From: Gemmatimonadota bacterium
Lineage (GTDB): Bacteria; Gemmatimonadota; Gemmatimonadetes; Longimicrobiales; Gaopeijiaceae
DNA: 64,000 nucleotides
Direction of reading: 5' to 3'
NCBI GenBank assembly: GCA_027623325.1
Contig: JAQBXY010000011.1
Location: forward strand, 1 to 64,000
The translations under genes were made by a program, and so were the position numbers. Of this stretch, positions 53,423 to 62,917 are shown in pieces (within the stretch, counting starts at the first letter, position 1; every line of letters starts with the position of its first letter). The notes beneath the pieces were generated by a model that ran no database searches, was not told the origin of the DNA, and was given only the letters and a program-made list of their open reading frames with translations.

Positions 53423-54478
53423 CTACGCCGATCGGCCCACCTGAAGTTCCCCCGCAACGGCCCGGAAGACGTCGAGAGCGGTGAGCACATCCGCGTCCGA
53501 GATATCGCGGTGAAGAAGGGCCCGAACCCCGTGAAGACCGTTCGGCAGGACATGGACGCCCTGGGCGTGGCAGAGCGTGGCATACTGACCGGCGTCGGTA
53601 GCGACCGAAAAGCGGACGATGTTCGACTGCACACTGTCGAGGTCGACGGTGATCCCGTCGGTAGCCGCCAAGCCTTCGGCCAACACGCGGGCGTTGCGCA
53701 CGTCCCGAGGGAGATCGGCACGGTTGTGATCCAACGCGTACAGCGCCGCAGCGGCGATGATGCCGGCCTGACGTATGCCTCCCCCGAGCATCTGCTTGAA
53801 ACGCCGCGCCCGCTCGACCAGCGTCCGCGAGCCGGCCAGCGCGGAACCGATCGGCGCTCCCAGGCCCTTGCTGAAGCAGACGTTCACGGAATCGAAGGGT
53901 GCCGCGTAGTCGGCCTCAGCCACACCCGATGCGGCGCTGGCGTGCCACAGCCGCGCCCCGTCCAAATGAAGGGCGAGACCATGTTCCCGACCGACCGCGC
54001 ACACGGCACGCAAGCGTTCGAGAGGCCACACCGTGCCACCCCCCGAGTTGCTCGTGTTCTCGACGCAGAGCAGCCGCGCGCGTGGGCTCAAGCGGTTCGC
54101 GTTGAACGGATGGGCCACACCCATCGACATGGCCACCGCGTCGGCGCTGAAGATTCCGTTGACACTGTCGAGCTGCCGCATGGTGACACCGCTCACAACG
54201 GCTCCTGCGCCTCCTTCGCTGCGAACGATGTGAGCGTTCCGGTCGAGGATGACGAGGTCCCCTGGCTCGGTCTGAGCCCGGATCGCGATCTGGTTCGACA
54301 TACTTCCCGTCGGCACCAGGACGGCAGCCTCTTTTCCGAGCAGCTCCGCCACCCTTGCTTCCAGGGCGTTGGCGGTAGGATCGTCTCCATAGACGTCGTC
54401 CCCGACCTCGGCAGCCGCCATCGCGGCACGCATGGCGGGGGTCGGCTTGGTAACGGTATCACTTCGTAGGTCGATCAT
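53423..54478 (-). CDS. ltaE: Low-specificity L-threonine aldolase
   Basis: 351 residues, beginning [20 protein letters not shown] as in the family. The PLP lysine is Lys204 in [12 protein letters not shown] and the ring Asp is in LHLDGARLW. It cleaves threonine or allo-threonine to glycine and acetaldehyde. The start at 54478 matches the family start; the longer open frame upstream is not coding. First gene of a three-gene operon. Confidence 0.92.
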   Translation of the reverse strand: MIDLRSDTVTKPTPAMRAAMAAAEVGDDVYGDDPTANALEARVAELLGKEAAVLVPTGSMSNQIAIRAQTEPGDLVILDRNAHIVRSEGGAGAVVSGVTMRQLDSVNGIFSADAVAMSMGVAHPFNANRLSPRARLLCVENTSNSGGGTVWPLERLRAVCAVGREHGLALHLDGARLWHASAASGVAEADYAAPFDSVNVCFSKGLGAPIGSALAGSRTLVERARRFKQMLGGGIRQAGIIAAAALYALDHNRADLPRDVRNARVLAEGLAATDGITVDLDSVQSNIVRFSVATDAGQYATLCHAQGVHVLPNGLHGVRALLHRDISDADVLTALDVFRAVAGELQVGRSA

Positions 54479-54609
54479 GCGGGGAAGCATCCGGTTCTGG
54501 GCCGATGGTGGCAACCCCATGGGTTGACGGATCGAGTCGGCCGGCTCAGATCGAGGGTCGGCGAGCGAGATGCCGGGAGCGTTCGCAACACCAACCGGAG
54601 GAGTCGGTC

Positions 54610-55290
54610 GTGACCTCACGCAGCAAAGAGCGCCTCATTATCGCCTTGTTGTTACCCCTTCTGGGAAGCGCGTGCCGTGGTGCCGACGACGATGCCGTAC
54701 CCCCAACGGTTCGTAGTCCTCTGCTTCAGCCCCAGCGGTACGCTGAGACCGCGCCACCGACGTTCATGGTGCACCTCGAGACGACCGCGGGAGACGTCAC
54801 GATTCGCGTCGATCGCGCGTGGGCGCCTCTCGGCGCGGACCGCTTCTACAACCTGGCGAAGGGCGGCTTTTACGACGACAGCCGGATCTACCGTGTTCTA
54901 CCCGGCTTCATGGCGCAGTTTGGACTCAACAGCGATCCGTACGTGAGTCAGGCGTGGAAGACGCAGTTTCTCGTCGATGACCCGGTCGTCGAGTCCAACA
55001 CGAGGGGGCGAGTGGCGTTCGCGAAGGGAGGGCTCCATACGCGCACGACGGAGATCTTCATCAGCTACAAAGACAACCGTGCACTGGACGGCGAAGGGTT
55101 CGCGCCGATCGGCGAGGTCGTCGAGGGAATGGACATCGTCGACGCCTTCTATTCCGGGTACGGAGACGGCCCGCCGCGGGGCGACGGGCCGTATCAGGCA
55201 ATGGCAGCGGCCAGAGGCAACGAGTATCTCGACGCCGACTTTCCCGAGCTAACGCGGATCGTTCGGGCGACCGTTACGCCGCAGGCCTAG
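54610..55290 (+). CDS. Cyclophilin-type peptidyl-prolyl isomerase lipoprotein
   Basis: 226 residues from a GTG at 54610 with GGAGGAG 6 bases ahead. Lipobox LGSAC (Cys near 21). The cyclophilin core is [31 protein letters not shown], with [12 protein letters not shown] in place of FHRVIPGFMAQGG, so the catalytic Arg and the FMAQ contacts are retained. It probably assists folding in the periplasm. Its 3' end overlaps the convergent M14 gene by 17 bases. A shorter paralogue lies at 60444-61103. Confidence 0.88.
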   Translation: MTSRSKERLIIALLLPLLGSACRGADDDAVPPTVRSPLLQPQRYAETAPPTFMVHLETTAGDVTIRVDRAWAPLGADRFYNLAKGGFYDDSRIYRVLPGFMAQFGLNSDPYVSQAWKTQFLVDDPVVESNTRGRVAFAKGGLHTRTTEIFISYKDNRALDGEGFAPIGEVVEGMDIVDAFYSGYGDGPPRGDGPYQAMAAARGNEYLDADFPELTRIVRATVTPQA

Positions 55291-57877
55291 AGCCGGACCG
55301 ATTCACGAGCGCGTTGAAGAAGAACTTGAACGTGCCATGAGTCTGCGCACGGTGTTGTGCGCGGAAACCCAGCATCAGGATCGAGCCCTGGCCCTTCTCC
55401 ACGGCGACGATCGCCGCTCGGCTGGCAATCGCTTCCTCGCCCAACAGCCAGCCACTCTGGAGGATGTCACGATCGAGGTAGGTCGCGACCCTCTGAACGT
55501 CCGAGCTGCGGGAGCCAGCGATCGTCTCGTATACCTGTCCGCCGGCCAGGAAGGTCGCGAGCGCGTCCTTGGGCATGCCGTAGGCGAACGGGTTCGTGTT
55601 ATCCACTTTGATCTTCAGCGTGGATCCTGGCGACCAGAAGTCATTGCCCGACAATCCGTCGACCGCGTCGTGAACCGGCACGCCGAGCTCGTCGAGCACG
55701 AGTTCACCGGCCTGCGCGAATGAGATGAGCGTGCCGCCGTTCTCGACGAAGGCATCGAGTGCCTCGATGCCTTCCTGGCCGAATCCGCTGCGGTAGTCCG
55801 GCGGAACGGAGTTGGCGTCATCTCCGAAGTCCCCTCCGCCCTCGGTCATCATGCGCTTCGAATCCGCTGGAAGGATGATTACGTCCCAGCGCTCGTGCAG
55901 CTGACCGCGCTGGATCTCCGCGTCCATGATGGTCGTGTACTCGAAGGAGAAGTCCTCGAGCAGCAGGCGGGTCCAGCCCTCGTCCATGTTGCCACCGTAG
56001 AAGCGCTGATACATCGCGATACGCTGCTGGGACAACGGGTACGTTGCGGCCGATGCGTCTGAGTTCAGCGCCATGAAGTCGACACCGGTCTCTTCAGCGA
56101 TCCCACGAATCACGGATGCGTCCGTGTCAGCCGCGACGATGAAATCGCCCATTCGGAAGCCCTCGCCGTCCGACTCGGCTCTACGGACCCGGGCACCCGC
56201 GGCAAACAGTCGGTTCACGGCTTCGAACGAGTCGTTCAGTCGACCGCTCAAGACGTATCCCGCCGAACCGGGTGTGACGACGCCGCTCGGGTCGATCTCA
56301 CTCGTGACCCTGGTCAGGGCGGTTTCGACGGCCGACGCGACCGGGTCCACTCGAACGCCCATGAACTCCGCCAGGTTGTCGGAGGACATGTCGTAGGGGC
56401 GAATGGGGTCGCCCTCGGTATCGCGAGTAAACGTGTTGTCGGGGTAGAAGGTCTGGCCCAGGAGCCAGCGGATCAGCCCACGCTTCGGCTGGGCCATGGA
56501 AACGACATAACTGCCGCTCGTGTAGACTCGGCCCTCGTGCTGGAAATCACGGGTCGCTCGGTCCAAGGTCACGCCCTGCCCCAGAAGCTTGTTCACCATC
56601 TTCTGCATGGTGAGCGCGTCGTGCTGCTCGGCGGGGATCACGTAGGCCTTTACCTCGCCCTCCAGGCCTCGTTGCGTCTGGCGAGCTGCCTTGTTGTACG
56701 CGTTACGAAGAACCGTCTCTCTGTTCTTCGCTGCCAGCTCGAGCGGCGAGAACGTCGCCACGATCTGACGATCGACGATGTCACGTACACGCCACCAGCC
56801 ACCGAGCCAGGGATTCGGGAACGTCGTCTGCTCCGCGTACTCCGGGAACTGGCGAGAGCCGCCTAGCTGGTCCGGATGGACGAAGAGCGGCGTCGCGAGT
56901 CGCGCGCTGGCCGACTCCGTCAACATGCCGGCGATGTTGTGAAACGGCGTGATCCAGTGGAAACCGAAATGTCCCCACCCCGAATAAATGGCCGCTCCGA
57001 TCGCACCCGACAGGTTGGCTTCGTCCATCTTGTAGGCCATGTGTGCGCCGTACCACGTCATCTCCCGCCAAACCAGCGGGTCGCCCTCGGGACGGATCGG
57101 CTCCGCATACGGGGGCAGGTAGATCCTCGCCGTGTAGGGGCCCATCTGATGGTGATCGATAAAGGCCTGGGGCACGAACTCACGGAACATGATCTGGGCG
57201 CCGTACTGAGATTCGACGGTCGCCTGCATGAACGCGTCGCGATTGTTGTCGTGCCCGATGTAGTGATGATAGAGCTCCGGTGGACCGGATCCCTCGTACT
57301 CGGTCCCCACCCACCGGTTGTACCAATCGGTGACGATGATATTGCCGTCGGGATTGAACGCCGGAATCAGAATCGAAACGGTCTCGTCGAGGATTTCCTC
57401 CATGCCGTCGTCGGTGCGCGTCGCGAACAGGTAGACCACCTCCGCCGCGGTCTGGCTCGCGGCAACTTCGGTGGAGTGGAGCGCGTACGACTGCACGAAG
57501 ATGACCTTGCTGTTCTCGACCGCGGCGTCGACTTCGGCCGGAGTGTGTCCACGCGGGTCGGACAACACCGCGTTCATCCTCTTGATCTCTGCGAGATTCG
57601 CCAAATTCTCGGGCGACGACGCATAGATCACCAGGAACGGGTTCCCGAGCGTGGAGGGTCCCACGTGCTCCACCACGAGCCGATCACTCAGCGCGCCCAA
57701 GGTGTCGTAGTACGCAACCAGCCGATCCCAACGAGCGAGTTTCCGATCCGCGCCCATCTGGTGCCCAAAGAACTCCTCGGGGGAGGGGATCTGCTGGGCG
57801 TCGGTCGATCCCGCGAATACGAACGCGGCCGCCGCAATGGCGAGGGAGGTACGGATCAACGTGCGGTACGACTTCAT
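55274..57877 (-). CDS. M14-family zinc carboxypeptidase, exported (second of two)
   Basis: 867 residues from the ATG at 57877 with a signal peptide ending TDAQ. Zinc ligands: HSTE (His134, Glu137) and His in FIDHHQMGPY; HDNNRDAFMQ carries the Asn-Arg pair. The C-terminal part has a GATase-like module (WDVIILPADSKRM, ALDAFVENGGTLISFAQAG), as in the paralogue at 22032-24773. The two are diverged copies with the same architecture. It shares a 17-base tail overlap with the convergent PPIase. Confidence 0.9.
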   Translation of the reverse strand: MKSYRTLIRTSLAIAAAAFVFAGSTDAQQIPSPEEFFGHQMGADRKLARWDRLVAYYDTLGALSDRLVVEHVGPSTLGNPFLVIYASSPENLANLAEIKRMNAVLSDPRGHTPAEVDAAVENSKVIFVQSYALHSTEVAASQTAAEVVYLFATRTDDGMEEILDETVSILIPAFNPDGNIIVTDWYNRWVGTEYEGSGPPELYHHYIGHDNNRDAFMQATVESQYGAQIMFREFVPQAFIDHHQMGPYTARIYLPPYAEPIRPEGDPLVWREMTWYGAHMAYKMDEANLSGAIGAAIYSGWGHFGFHWITPFHNIAGMLTESASARLATPLFVHPDQLGGSRQFPEYAEQTTFPNPWLGGWWRVRDIVDRQIVATFSPLELAAKNRETVLRNAYNKAARQTQRGLEGEVKAYVIPAEQHDALTMQKMVNKLLGQGVTLDRATRDFQHEGRVYTSGSYVVSMAQPKRGLIRWLLGQTFYPDNTFTRDTEGDPIRPYDMSSDNLAEFMGVRVDPVASAVETALTRVTSEIDPSGVVTPGSAGYVLSGRLNDSFEAVNRLFAAGARVRRAESDGEGFRMGDFIVAADTDASVIRGIAEETGVDFMALNSDASAATYPLSQQRIAMYQRFYGGNMDEGWTRLLLEDFSFEYTTIMDAEIQRGQLHERWDVIILPADSKRMMTEGGGDFGDDANSVPPDYRSGFGQEGIEALDAFVENGGTLISFAQAGELVLDELGVPVHDAVDGLSGNDFWSPGSTLKIKVDNTNPFAYGMPKDALATFLAGGQVYETIAGSRSSDVQRVATYLDRDILQSGWLLGEEAIASRAAIVAVEKGQGSILMLGFRAQHRAQTHGTFKFFFNALVNRSGSRPAA

Positions 57878-57968
57878 GAGGGCTCCTCGGATCGTCGGCT
57901 GGGAGAGACAGCCTAGGAAGTGCACGCCCGCACGACAAGCCTCCAGGGGGAGGGCTCCTCGATTCGCC

Positions 57969-58430
57969 CTAGGTGGACTTCTCGCGGCGGACGTCCCTGC
58001 CCCTCTCGTATGAAGATACGAATGTCTCCATCGGGACCGATCCGATCGCATCGCCGATTACGTCGAGCGGCAGATCGTCCAGCTTCTTGAAGCGCACGCA
58101 GGACTTGCCGACGTCGTATCGCTTACCGGAAGCGCGGTACGCTGACTCGAAGCGGTCGCGTGCACCATCATCGGTATAGACGGCCGAGAGGTAGACTGCC
58201 ATGTGGTTCTTCTGTGAGGCCAGGGCGGCGTACAGGAGTGGCTGATCGTTGTACGTGTCGGGGTAGACCGCCAAAGGCACCTGGTACGCGATCATCCCCC
58301 AGTTCATCACCTCTTCGTAGCCCGGGGGGAGCGCCTTGAGGACCACCTCGCGCACGGCCTCGATCGCCTCCCGGCGGGCCGGCGCGAGTTCGTCGAGATA
58401 CTGTCGAACGGTCTTGGCTTCTGAACGCAT
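57969..58430 (-). CDS. DUF1801 family protein
   Basis: 153 residues. DUF1801 (YdhG-like) fold: VRQYLDELAPARREAIEAVREVV then EEVMNWGMIAYQVP and KSCVRFKKLDDLPLDVIGDAI. Family function unknown. GGAGAA lies 4 bases ahead of the ATG at 58430. Its start is 7 bases after the DksA-like stop, so it ends a four-gene minus-strand run. Confidence 0.88.
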   Translation of the reverse strand: MRSEAKTVRQYLDELAPARREAIEAVREVVLKALPPGYEEVMNWGMIAYQVPLAVYPDTYNDQPLLYAALASQKNHMAVYLSAVYTDDGARDRFESAYRASGKRYDVGKSCVRFKKLDDLPLDVIGDAIGSVPMETFVSSYERGRDVRREKST

Positions 58431-58437
58431 AGTTCTC

Positions 58438-58785
58438 CTAACGGACACAACCAGTGCACTCGGGCGCCTCGGGAAACACGAAGAGTCGCTCGTAGGGGAT
58501 CCCGCCGCCGCAGCTGGTACAAACCCCGTACGTCCCGACTTCGCAACGACGAAGTGCTTCCATCAGCTGCGCGAGGCGACCCGTCTCGCGCTCCTTCAGT
58601 CCCTGCGACATGATTTGATTCTGGAGGGAATCCATGCGGGACAAGCGCCCTACTGCGCTCTGGTCGAGTTCGACCGGACGGGCCGCCAGGTCGGTGAACT
58701 TCATGCTCCTCTCCAGTCGCTGGAGTTGGCGCTCAAGCTCTATGCGGAGCTCGGCCCGCTGAAGGTCCGAGAGCGTCGCGGTCAC
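58438..58785 (-). CDS. DksA/TraR-type zinc finger protein
   Basis: 115 residues from a GTG at 58785, chosen because AAGGAGGG sits 5 bases ahead and it overlaps the DoxX stop (GTGA). A coiled coil (residues 5-65) with ELDQSAVGRLSRMDSLQNQ is followed by a C4 zinc finger CTSCG-CTGC. Proteins of this type bind the RNA polymerase secondary channel. The longer frame reported upstream is antisense noise. Confidence 0.9.
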   Translation of the reverse strand: MTATLSDLQRAELRIELERQLQRLERSMKFTDLAARPVELDQSAVGRLSRMDSLQNQIMSQGLKERETGRLAQLMEALRRCEVGTYGVCTSCGGGIPYERLFVFPEAPECTGCVR

Positions 58786-59231
58786 GGTGCCCTCCTTCGC
58801 GAGAGCCACTCGTCCACGCTGAACCGATCCCAATCGTGAGGAACGGACAACAAGAAGACGACGAGGATCAGCCTCGGCATGACATGGGCGTTGAACGCGT
58901 AGATCGGCTCCGCCATCAGGTGCCCGAAGGTCACCGTCACGAGTACACCGCCCAGGAGGATGAGCCCGGGGAGCCTCCACAAGCCCAGGAGCACGAGCGC
59001 CCCACCGATGAGTTCCGCGAAGGGCACCCCAGCACCCGCTACCCATAACGCCCACTCTGGCAGCGGTGAGTCCCCGTACGGACCGACGAAGAAGCGACGG
59101 GCGTGCTCCAAAGGACCCAGGCCGAACACTCGCCACAGCGCCCCTTGGAAGAACATCAGTCCCAAGACGAGGCGCGCGAAGAGTACACCCCACGCCCGAC
59201 TCGGGCCCAGCCGTTCCATCAGCCACTCCAT
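58782..59231 (-). CDS. DoxX-like membrane protein
   Basis: 149 residues, four helices. The DoxX pattern (RLVLGLMFFQGALWRVFG, PFAELIGGALVLLGLWRLPG) is recognisable. The family is linked to quinone-dependent or oxidative stress functions but the activity here is not known. Overlaps the DinB start by 13 bases and the DksA gene by 4. Confidence 0.8.
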   Translation of the reverse strand: MEWLMERLGPSRAWGVLFARLVLGLMFFQGALWRVFGLGPLEHARRFFVGPYGDSPLPEWALWVAGAGVPFAELIGGALVLLGLWRLPGLILLGGVLVTVTFGHLMAEPIYAFNAHVMPRLILVVFLLSVPHDWDRFSVDEWLSRRRAP

Positions 59232-59836
59232 GGGGGCACGACTTCATTCGAACGGGCGTAGGCGATGCTCTGCCCGAGGTGCTCGTGCAGGTGAGTCACC
59301 GCCCGAATCCACACGTCCGCGACCGTTGTAGGGGTGCCGAGGACCACCTCGCGATCCAGGTCACCCGCGCTCTGTTCCATCGATGTCAGGAAGAATTCGA
59401 AGGAGGCGTCGAGCGCAGCAAGCATCTCGTCCCGGCTCATCGTGCGTTGCTGGTATGTTCGAAACGTGGTGACGTCACTGGTGATGCCGGTCGCCGCGGG
59501 GGCCTCCCATCCCATCAGCGCCGGCACGAAGAAGTTGTCCGCCGCGATGTGGATATAGACCTCCGAGACGGACCGGACTCCCTCCATCGGCCGCCACGCG
59601 AGGTCGTCCGCCGGCATCGCCGCGGCGAGCGCAGTGAACTTGTCGCGCGCCGTCTCGACGGTGCGCTGGAGATCGGCCAAGCGTAGCTCGAGCGGGGGGG
59701 CGTCGGTCGGCAGATCGCTCGAGGCGCCGCACCCCGACACCACGGCTGCGACGATGAGAACAACAACGGGCGGGCGAAAGCGTGACGGCACGGTGGACCT
59801 CCGAGATAGGGAGCTGAGCGTGCGACGAACGTTCAT
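59219..59836 (-). CDS. DinB-family lipoprotein
   Basis: 205 residues from the ATG at 59836, with lipobox VSGC near residue 36. A DinB four-helix bundle follows: LADLQRTVETARDKFTALA, SVSEVYIHIAADNFFVP and VWIRAVTHLHEHLGQSIAYAR. The three His positions match the DinB metal site. DinB-like proteins often act as thiol-dependent metal enzymes; a lipoprotein version is unusual. Confidence 0.85.
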   Translation of the reverse strand: MNVRRTLSSLSRRSTVPSRFRPPVVVLIVAAVVSGCGASSDLPTDAPPLELRLADLQRTVETARDKFTALAAAMPADDLAWRPMEGVRSVSEVYIHIAADNFFVPALMGWEAPAATGITSDVTTFRTYQQRTMSRDEMLAALDASFEFFLTSMEQSAGDLDREVVLGTPTTVADVWIRAVTHLHEHLGQSIAYARSNEVVPPWSG

Positions 59837-59912
59837 CGCGAGGCTCTCCTCGGCAACTACCCTGGCCTCCCCGACCCGACGACCGAGCCCCCCGCATGTC
59901 ATTCCCGGGCAC

Positions 59913-59949
59913 AAAAAAACGGGCCGTACCGGTCACCCGGGACGACCCG
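59913..59949 (-). terminator. Rho-independent terminator of the cold-shock gene
   Basis: Paired arms (59920-59932 and 59937-59949, two mismatches) followed on the minus strand by seven T (59919-59913). It is 21 bases beyond the csp stop. Confidence 0.8.
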
Positions 59950-59969
59950 CTCTCTTACAGCTCGGTCGA

Positions 59970-60176
59970 CTAGACCTGGACTACGTTCTCCGCCGCCGGG
60001 CCCTTAGCGCCCTGGACGATGTCGAACTCCACGGTAGCTCCCTCGGCGAGGGTCTTGAAACCCTCGGCCTGGATCGCGCTGTGGTGGACGAAGCAATCCT
60101 TGCTACCATCCTCCGGCGTGATGAATCCGAAGCCCTTCTGATCGTTGAACCACTTAACGGTCCCTCTGGTACGCAT
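59970..60176 (-). CDS. Cold-shock domain protein
   Basis: 68 residues, start [22 protein letters not shown]1 is KGFGFI and RNP2 is CFVHH, which has Cys and His in place of the common VFVHF. Single-strand nucleic acid chaperone. A longer open frame upstream does not show CSD sequence and is not used. Confidence 0.95.
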   Translation of the reverse strand: MRTRGTVKWFNDQKGFGFITPEDGSKDCFVHHSAIQAEGFKTLAEGATVEFDIVQGAKGPAAENVVQV

Positions 60177-60443
60177 TACTCGTACTCCCTTGTGTTGCGA
60201 TCGTTGGAGTACGGGTAACCCGCCCTTTACCGACCACATGTTTAGCGCGGAACACCCCGCGCGGGGCGCGTGGCCGACTCGGCACACGCTACTGAACGGA
60301 TGCTTCACCATGAAGCACCCGGCCTACTACGCTGAAAAAACCCATCCCGATCGAAATCCGGACTGTGCAACGGTCGCATCCAAGCCACCGAGAGTCAACG
60401 TCATTCAGCATCTTTTTTTTCAATACCCGTCAGGGTGGGCCGC
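60177..60443 (-). promoter_or_regulatory. Long structured leader region of the cold-shock gene
   Basis: 267 bases between the upstream PPIase and csp. It holds two strong palindromes: TGCTTCA-CCA-TGAAGCA near 60300-60316 and CCCCGCGCGGGG near 60256-60267. Cold-shock messages often have long structured leaders, so this may be regulatory. No promoter match was convincing. Confidence 0.35.
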
Positions 60444-61103
60444 TCATTTCCCATCTGCAAGCAAGCGTACGGCTCGGATCCGATCCAGCTCCGGGTACTC
60501 TCGATCGAAGAACGAATTGCCCATCGAGGCGATCGAGTCCTCCCACTGCATCGGTTCATCGCCATACCCTGAGTACAGTCGATCGACCGCGTCCATTCCC
60601 TCGGATACTCGTCCAACCGGAGGAAATCCCAGGACCCCGTTCCACTCCATATCGTCGAGGTTCGAGTTGTCCGATCGATTGATGAAGATGATCGCGGACC
60701 GCGTGTCGGGTCCTCCACGAGCGAAGCTCACGGCTCCCCTCACGTTGCTCTCCCGGACCGGTTCGTCGGGCACGGCGGCCGGAACCCAAATGGAATCGAG
60801 CCCCGGGCGGCCGCTGTACCCAAACTGCGCATACCGGTCGTTGACGCGATAAATGCGTGCGCCTTCCCAGAACCTCTCCTGCGCCAATTGATAGACACGA
60901 TCCACGGCCGCCGGAGACCAGGCCCGATAGAACGTCAGGGAGAAGTCACCGGCACTGGTCTCGAAGCCGACGACGAAGCTGTCCGGCGCAGCCTCGACGT
61001 TCGACGGGTCAGCGGTGCGGGCAGGGCCCGCGCACGAGCTCCCCACGACAAGGAGCAGAGCGCACGGAGTAAGCAAGGCGGCGCGGCGATGGCGTCGGTT
61101 CAT
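60444..61103 (-). CDS. Divergent cyclophilin-like lipoprotein
   Basis: 219 residues with lipobox GSSC. The cyclophilin fold begins FVVGFETSAGDFSLTFYRAWSPAAVDRVYQLAQERF and keeps the Arg in IYRVNDRYAQFG, but the GFMAQ element is reduced to YAQFG. Catalytic activity may be weak. It shares the layout of the lipoprotein at 54610-55290. ATGA overlap with the small gene upstream. Confidence 0.82.
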   Translation of the reverse strand: MNRRHRRAALLTPCALLLVVGSSCAGPARTADPSNVEAAPDSFVVGFETSAGDFSLTFYRAWSPAAVDRVYQLAQERFWEGARIYRVNDRYAQFGYSGRPGLDSIWVPAAVPDEPVRESNVRGAVSFARGGPDTRSAIIFINRSDNSNLDDMEWNGVLGFPPVGRVSEGMDAVDRLYSGYGDEPMQWEDSIASMGNSFFDREYPELDRIRAVRLLADGK

Positions 61104-61399
61104 CGCCAGGTGACCTCCATGGCGAAGAAGTGGTCCAAGAGTGCGTACCCGCCCCCCCCATGGGAGAACTGCGCCGCTCCGAGACGCGTGTCGCCAGCCC
61201 CGTCCAGAATGAACATCCCCGTCTTCGTGGAGTCGTGGCGAAGGTCCATGCGTACCTGCCCCGCCTCATCGACCTGGTCCTGACGGGCGCCGGTCAGCAC
61301 GGGCAGGAGGCCAAATGCACCGATCAACACGATCAGGAATCGATTCGTTCGCTCGAGTCGGTGAACCCGCCCCTCCGGGGCATCGCGTTCGGGCTCCAT
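61100..61399 (-). CDS. Small single-helix membrane protein
   Basis: 99 residues from the ATG at 61399 with GGGAG ahead. A short coiled start (GRVHRLERTNRFLIVLIGAFGLLPVL) leads into one helix and a soluble part ending SHGGGGYALLDHFFAMEVTWR. The C-terminal GAGDTRLGAAQF looks like a repeat of beta hairpins. No family recognised. It is coupled by ATGA overlap to the cyclophilin gene. Confidence 0.6.
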   Translation of the reverse strand: MEPERDAPEGRVHRLERTNRFLIVLIGAFGLLPVLTGARQDQVDEAGQVRMDLRHDSTKTGMFILDGAGDTRLGAAQFSHGGGGYALLDHFFAMEVTWR

Positions 61400-61562
61400 G
61401 CTCCCTCTCTCATTCATAGGTCGCTCTGTCGTCGCGGCCGCGACGCAGCTTGACTCTGGGGATCGGCATCGCGAGAGGCAAGGCGACCCCACCCCTTTCC
61501 AATCCATCCCGATGCGGGGACAATTGCGAGTCACCCGGAAACTCCGCTCCAGAGGATACATC

Positions 61563-62480
61563 GTGATCGACAGCTTCATTGGCCGGACGCCGATGGTCCG
61601 ACTCGAACGCGTCGTGGGCGAAGACGTCGCCGAGGTCTGGGTGAAGCTCGAACGCATGAATCCGGGGGGCTCGATCAAGGACCGCACGGCACTGGCCATG
61701 ATCGAGGACGCAGAGCGGACCGGCAGGCTGTCACCGGGACAGTCGATCGTGGAGCCGACATCGGGCAACACCGGAGTGGGACTGGCCCAGGTTGCGGCCG
61801 CACGCGGCTACCCTCTGATCCTCTGTCTTCCCTCTTCGATGAGCATCGAGCGGAAGCGCACGCTCCAAGCTTACGGCGCCCGCTTGGTCCTGACGGACCC
61901 CGAACTCCGCATGGTGGCGGCAATCGAGGAGGCGCATCGAATCGAACGGGAGACGGGCGCGTTCATGCCGAACCAGTTCTCCAATCCGGCCAACCCTCGC
62001 ACGCACTACGAGACCACGGCACCGGAACTCTGGAAGGACATGGCGGAATCCATCGACGCGTTCGTGTATGGCTCCGGAACGGGAGGCACGATCTCGGGAG
62101 TGGGTCGCTTCCTCAAGGAGCGCTCTCCGGCAATCACCGTGGTTGCGGTCGAACCCGGACGGAGCGCGGTGATTTCCGGCGAAGAGCGTGGGCAACACAA
62201 GTTCCAGGGGATGGGTCCCGGATTCATTCCTGACAACTTGGATCGCACGGTCATCGACCGTGTGCTGAAAGCGTGGGAAGAGGACGCGTTTCCGATGGCC
62301 CGGCGGCTGGCACAGGAAGAGGGCTTGTTCGTGGGGATGAGCAGCGGCGCCATCATCTGGGCCGCCATTGAGATCGCTAGAGAACTCGGACCGGGTCACA
62401 GGGTCGCGTGTATCGCGCCGGATTCGGCGAGTCGGTACCTGACGACCGATCTCTTCGACGACGAGCCGGCCGAACCCTAA
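61563..62480 (+). CDS. Cysteine synthase-type PLP enzyme (CysK/CysM family)
   Basis: 305 residues from a GTG at 61563 (AGAGGA ahead), the family length; an ATG at 61511 would add 17 residues that do not align with the family. Lys39 in NPGGSIKDRTA binds PLP and EPTSGNTGVGLA contacts the substrate carboxylate, with a GSGTGGTISGVG phosphate loop. It makes cysteine from O-acetylserine and sulfide or thiosulfate. No serine acetyltransferase gene is near. Confidence 0.93.
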   Translation: MIDSFIGRTPMVRLERVVGEDVAEVWVKLERMNPGGSIKDRTALAMIEDAERTGRLSPGQSIVEPTSGNTGVGLAQVAAARGYPLILCLPSSMSIERKRTLQAYGARLVLTDPELRMVAAIEEAHRIERETGAFMPNQFSNPANPRTHYETTAPELWKDMAESIDAFVYGSGTGGTISGVGRFLKERSPAITVVAVEPGRSAVISGEERGQHKFQGMGPGFIPDNLDRTVIDRVLKAWEEDAFPMARRLAQEEGLFVGMSSGAIIWAAIEIARELGPGHRVACIAPDSASRYLTTDLFDDEPAEP

Positions 62481-62535
62481 CAACTCGCGGAAGGGCTCGA
62501 GATGCGGGCTCAGCCTCCCGGTCCGGCCAAGCAGC

Positions 62536-62910
62536 TTACAGCGGTTGGTCGGGCCCCAACCATGTGGTTTCCGACCCCACGTTGATGGCCAGGTGTTCGC
62601 CTCCGCCGCCTGGTGCGGCGCCATGCCAATGCTCTTCGCCCGCCTCGATTACAACGACATCGCCTGGATCGAGCGTGAGTTCCGTCCCCGCCCGATCGAC
62701 CACGACGCACCGCCCACCGAGCCCGAACAGCAGTTGAGCCTGGTCGTGAATGTGCCAATGCGTGCGAGCACCCTCGTCGAAGGTCACTCGATAGAGGCGC
62801 ACAGCTTCGCCATCCTCTCGACCGAGTAGGCGCTGCATTCTCGCTGGCAGCACGAAGTTGTTGGCCTCGGCTCCGTCATGCGGGCGTGTCGCCTGATCGA
62901 TCCGCCTCAC
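62536..62910 (-). CDS. Small cupin-fold protein
   Basis: 124 residues, a single cupin barrel: GARTHWHIHDQAQLLFGLGGRC and PGDVVVIEAGEEHWHG. The His, His and His residues at HWH, HDQ and HWH can bind a metal. Typically part of small-molecule or mannose-related regulators; the role is unknown. It lies 7 bases after the exported cupin gene. Confidence 0.82.
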   Translation of the reverse strand: MRRIDQATRPHDGAEANNFVLPARMQRLLGREDGEAVRLYRVTFDEGARTHWHIHDQAQLLFGLGGRCVVVDRAGTELTLDPGDVVVIEAGEEHWHGAAPGGGGEHLAINVGSETTWLGPDQPL

Positions 62911-62917
62911 GATTGAC

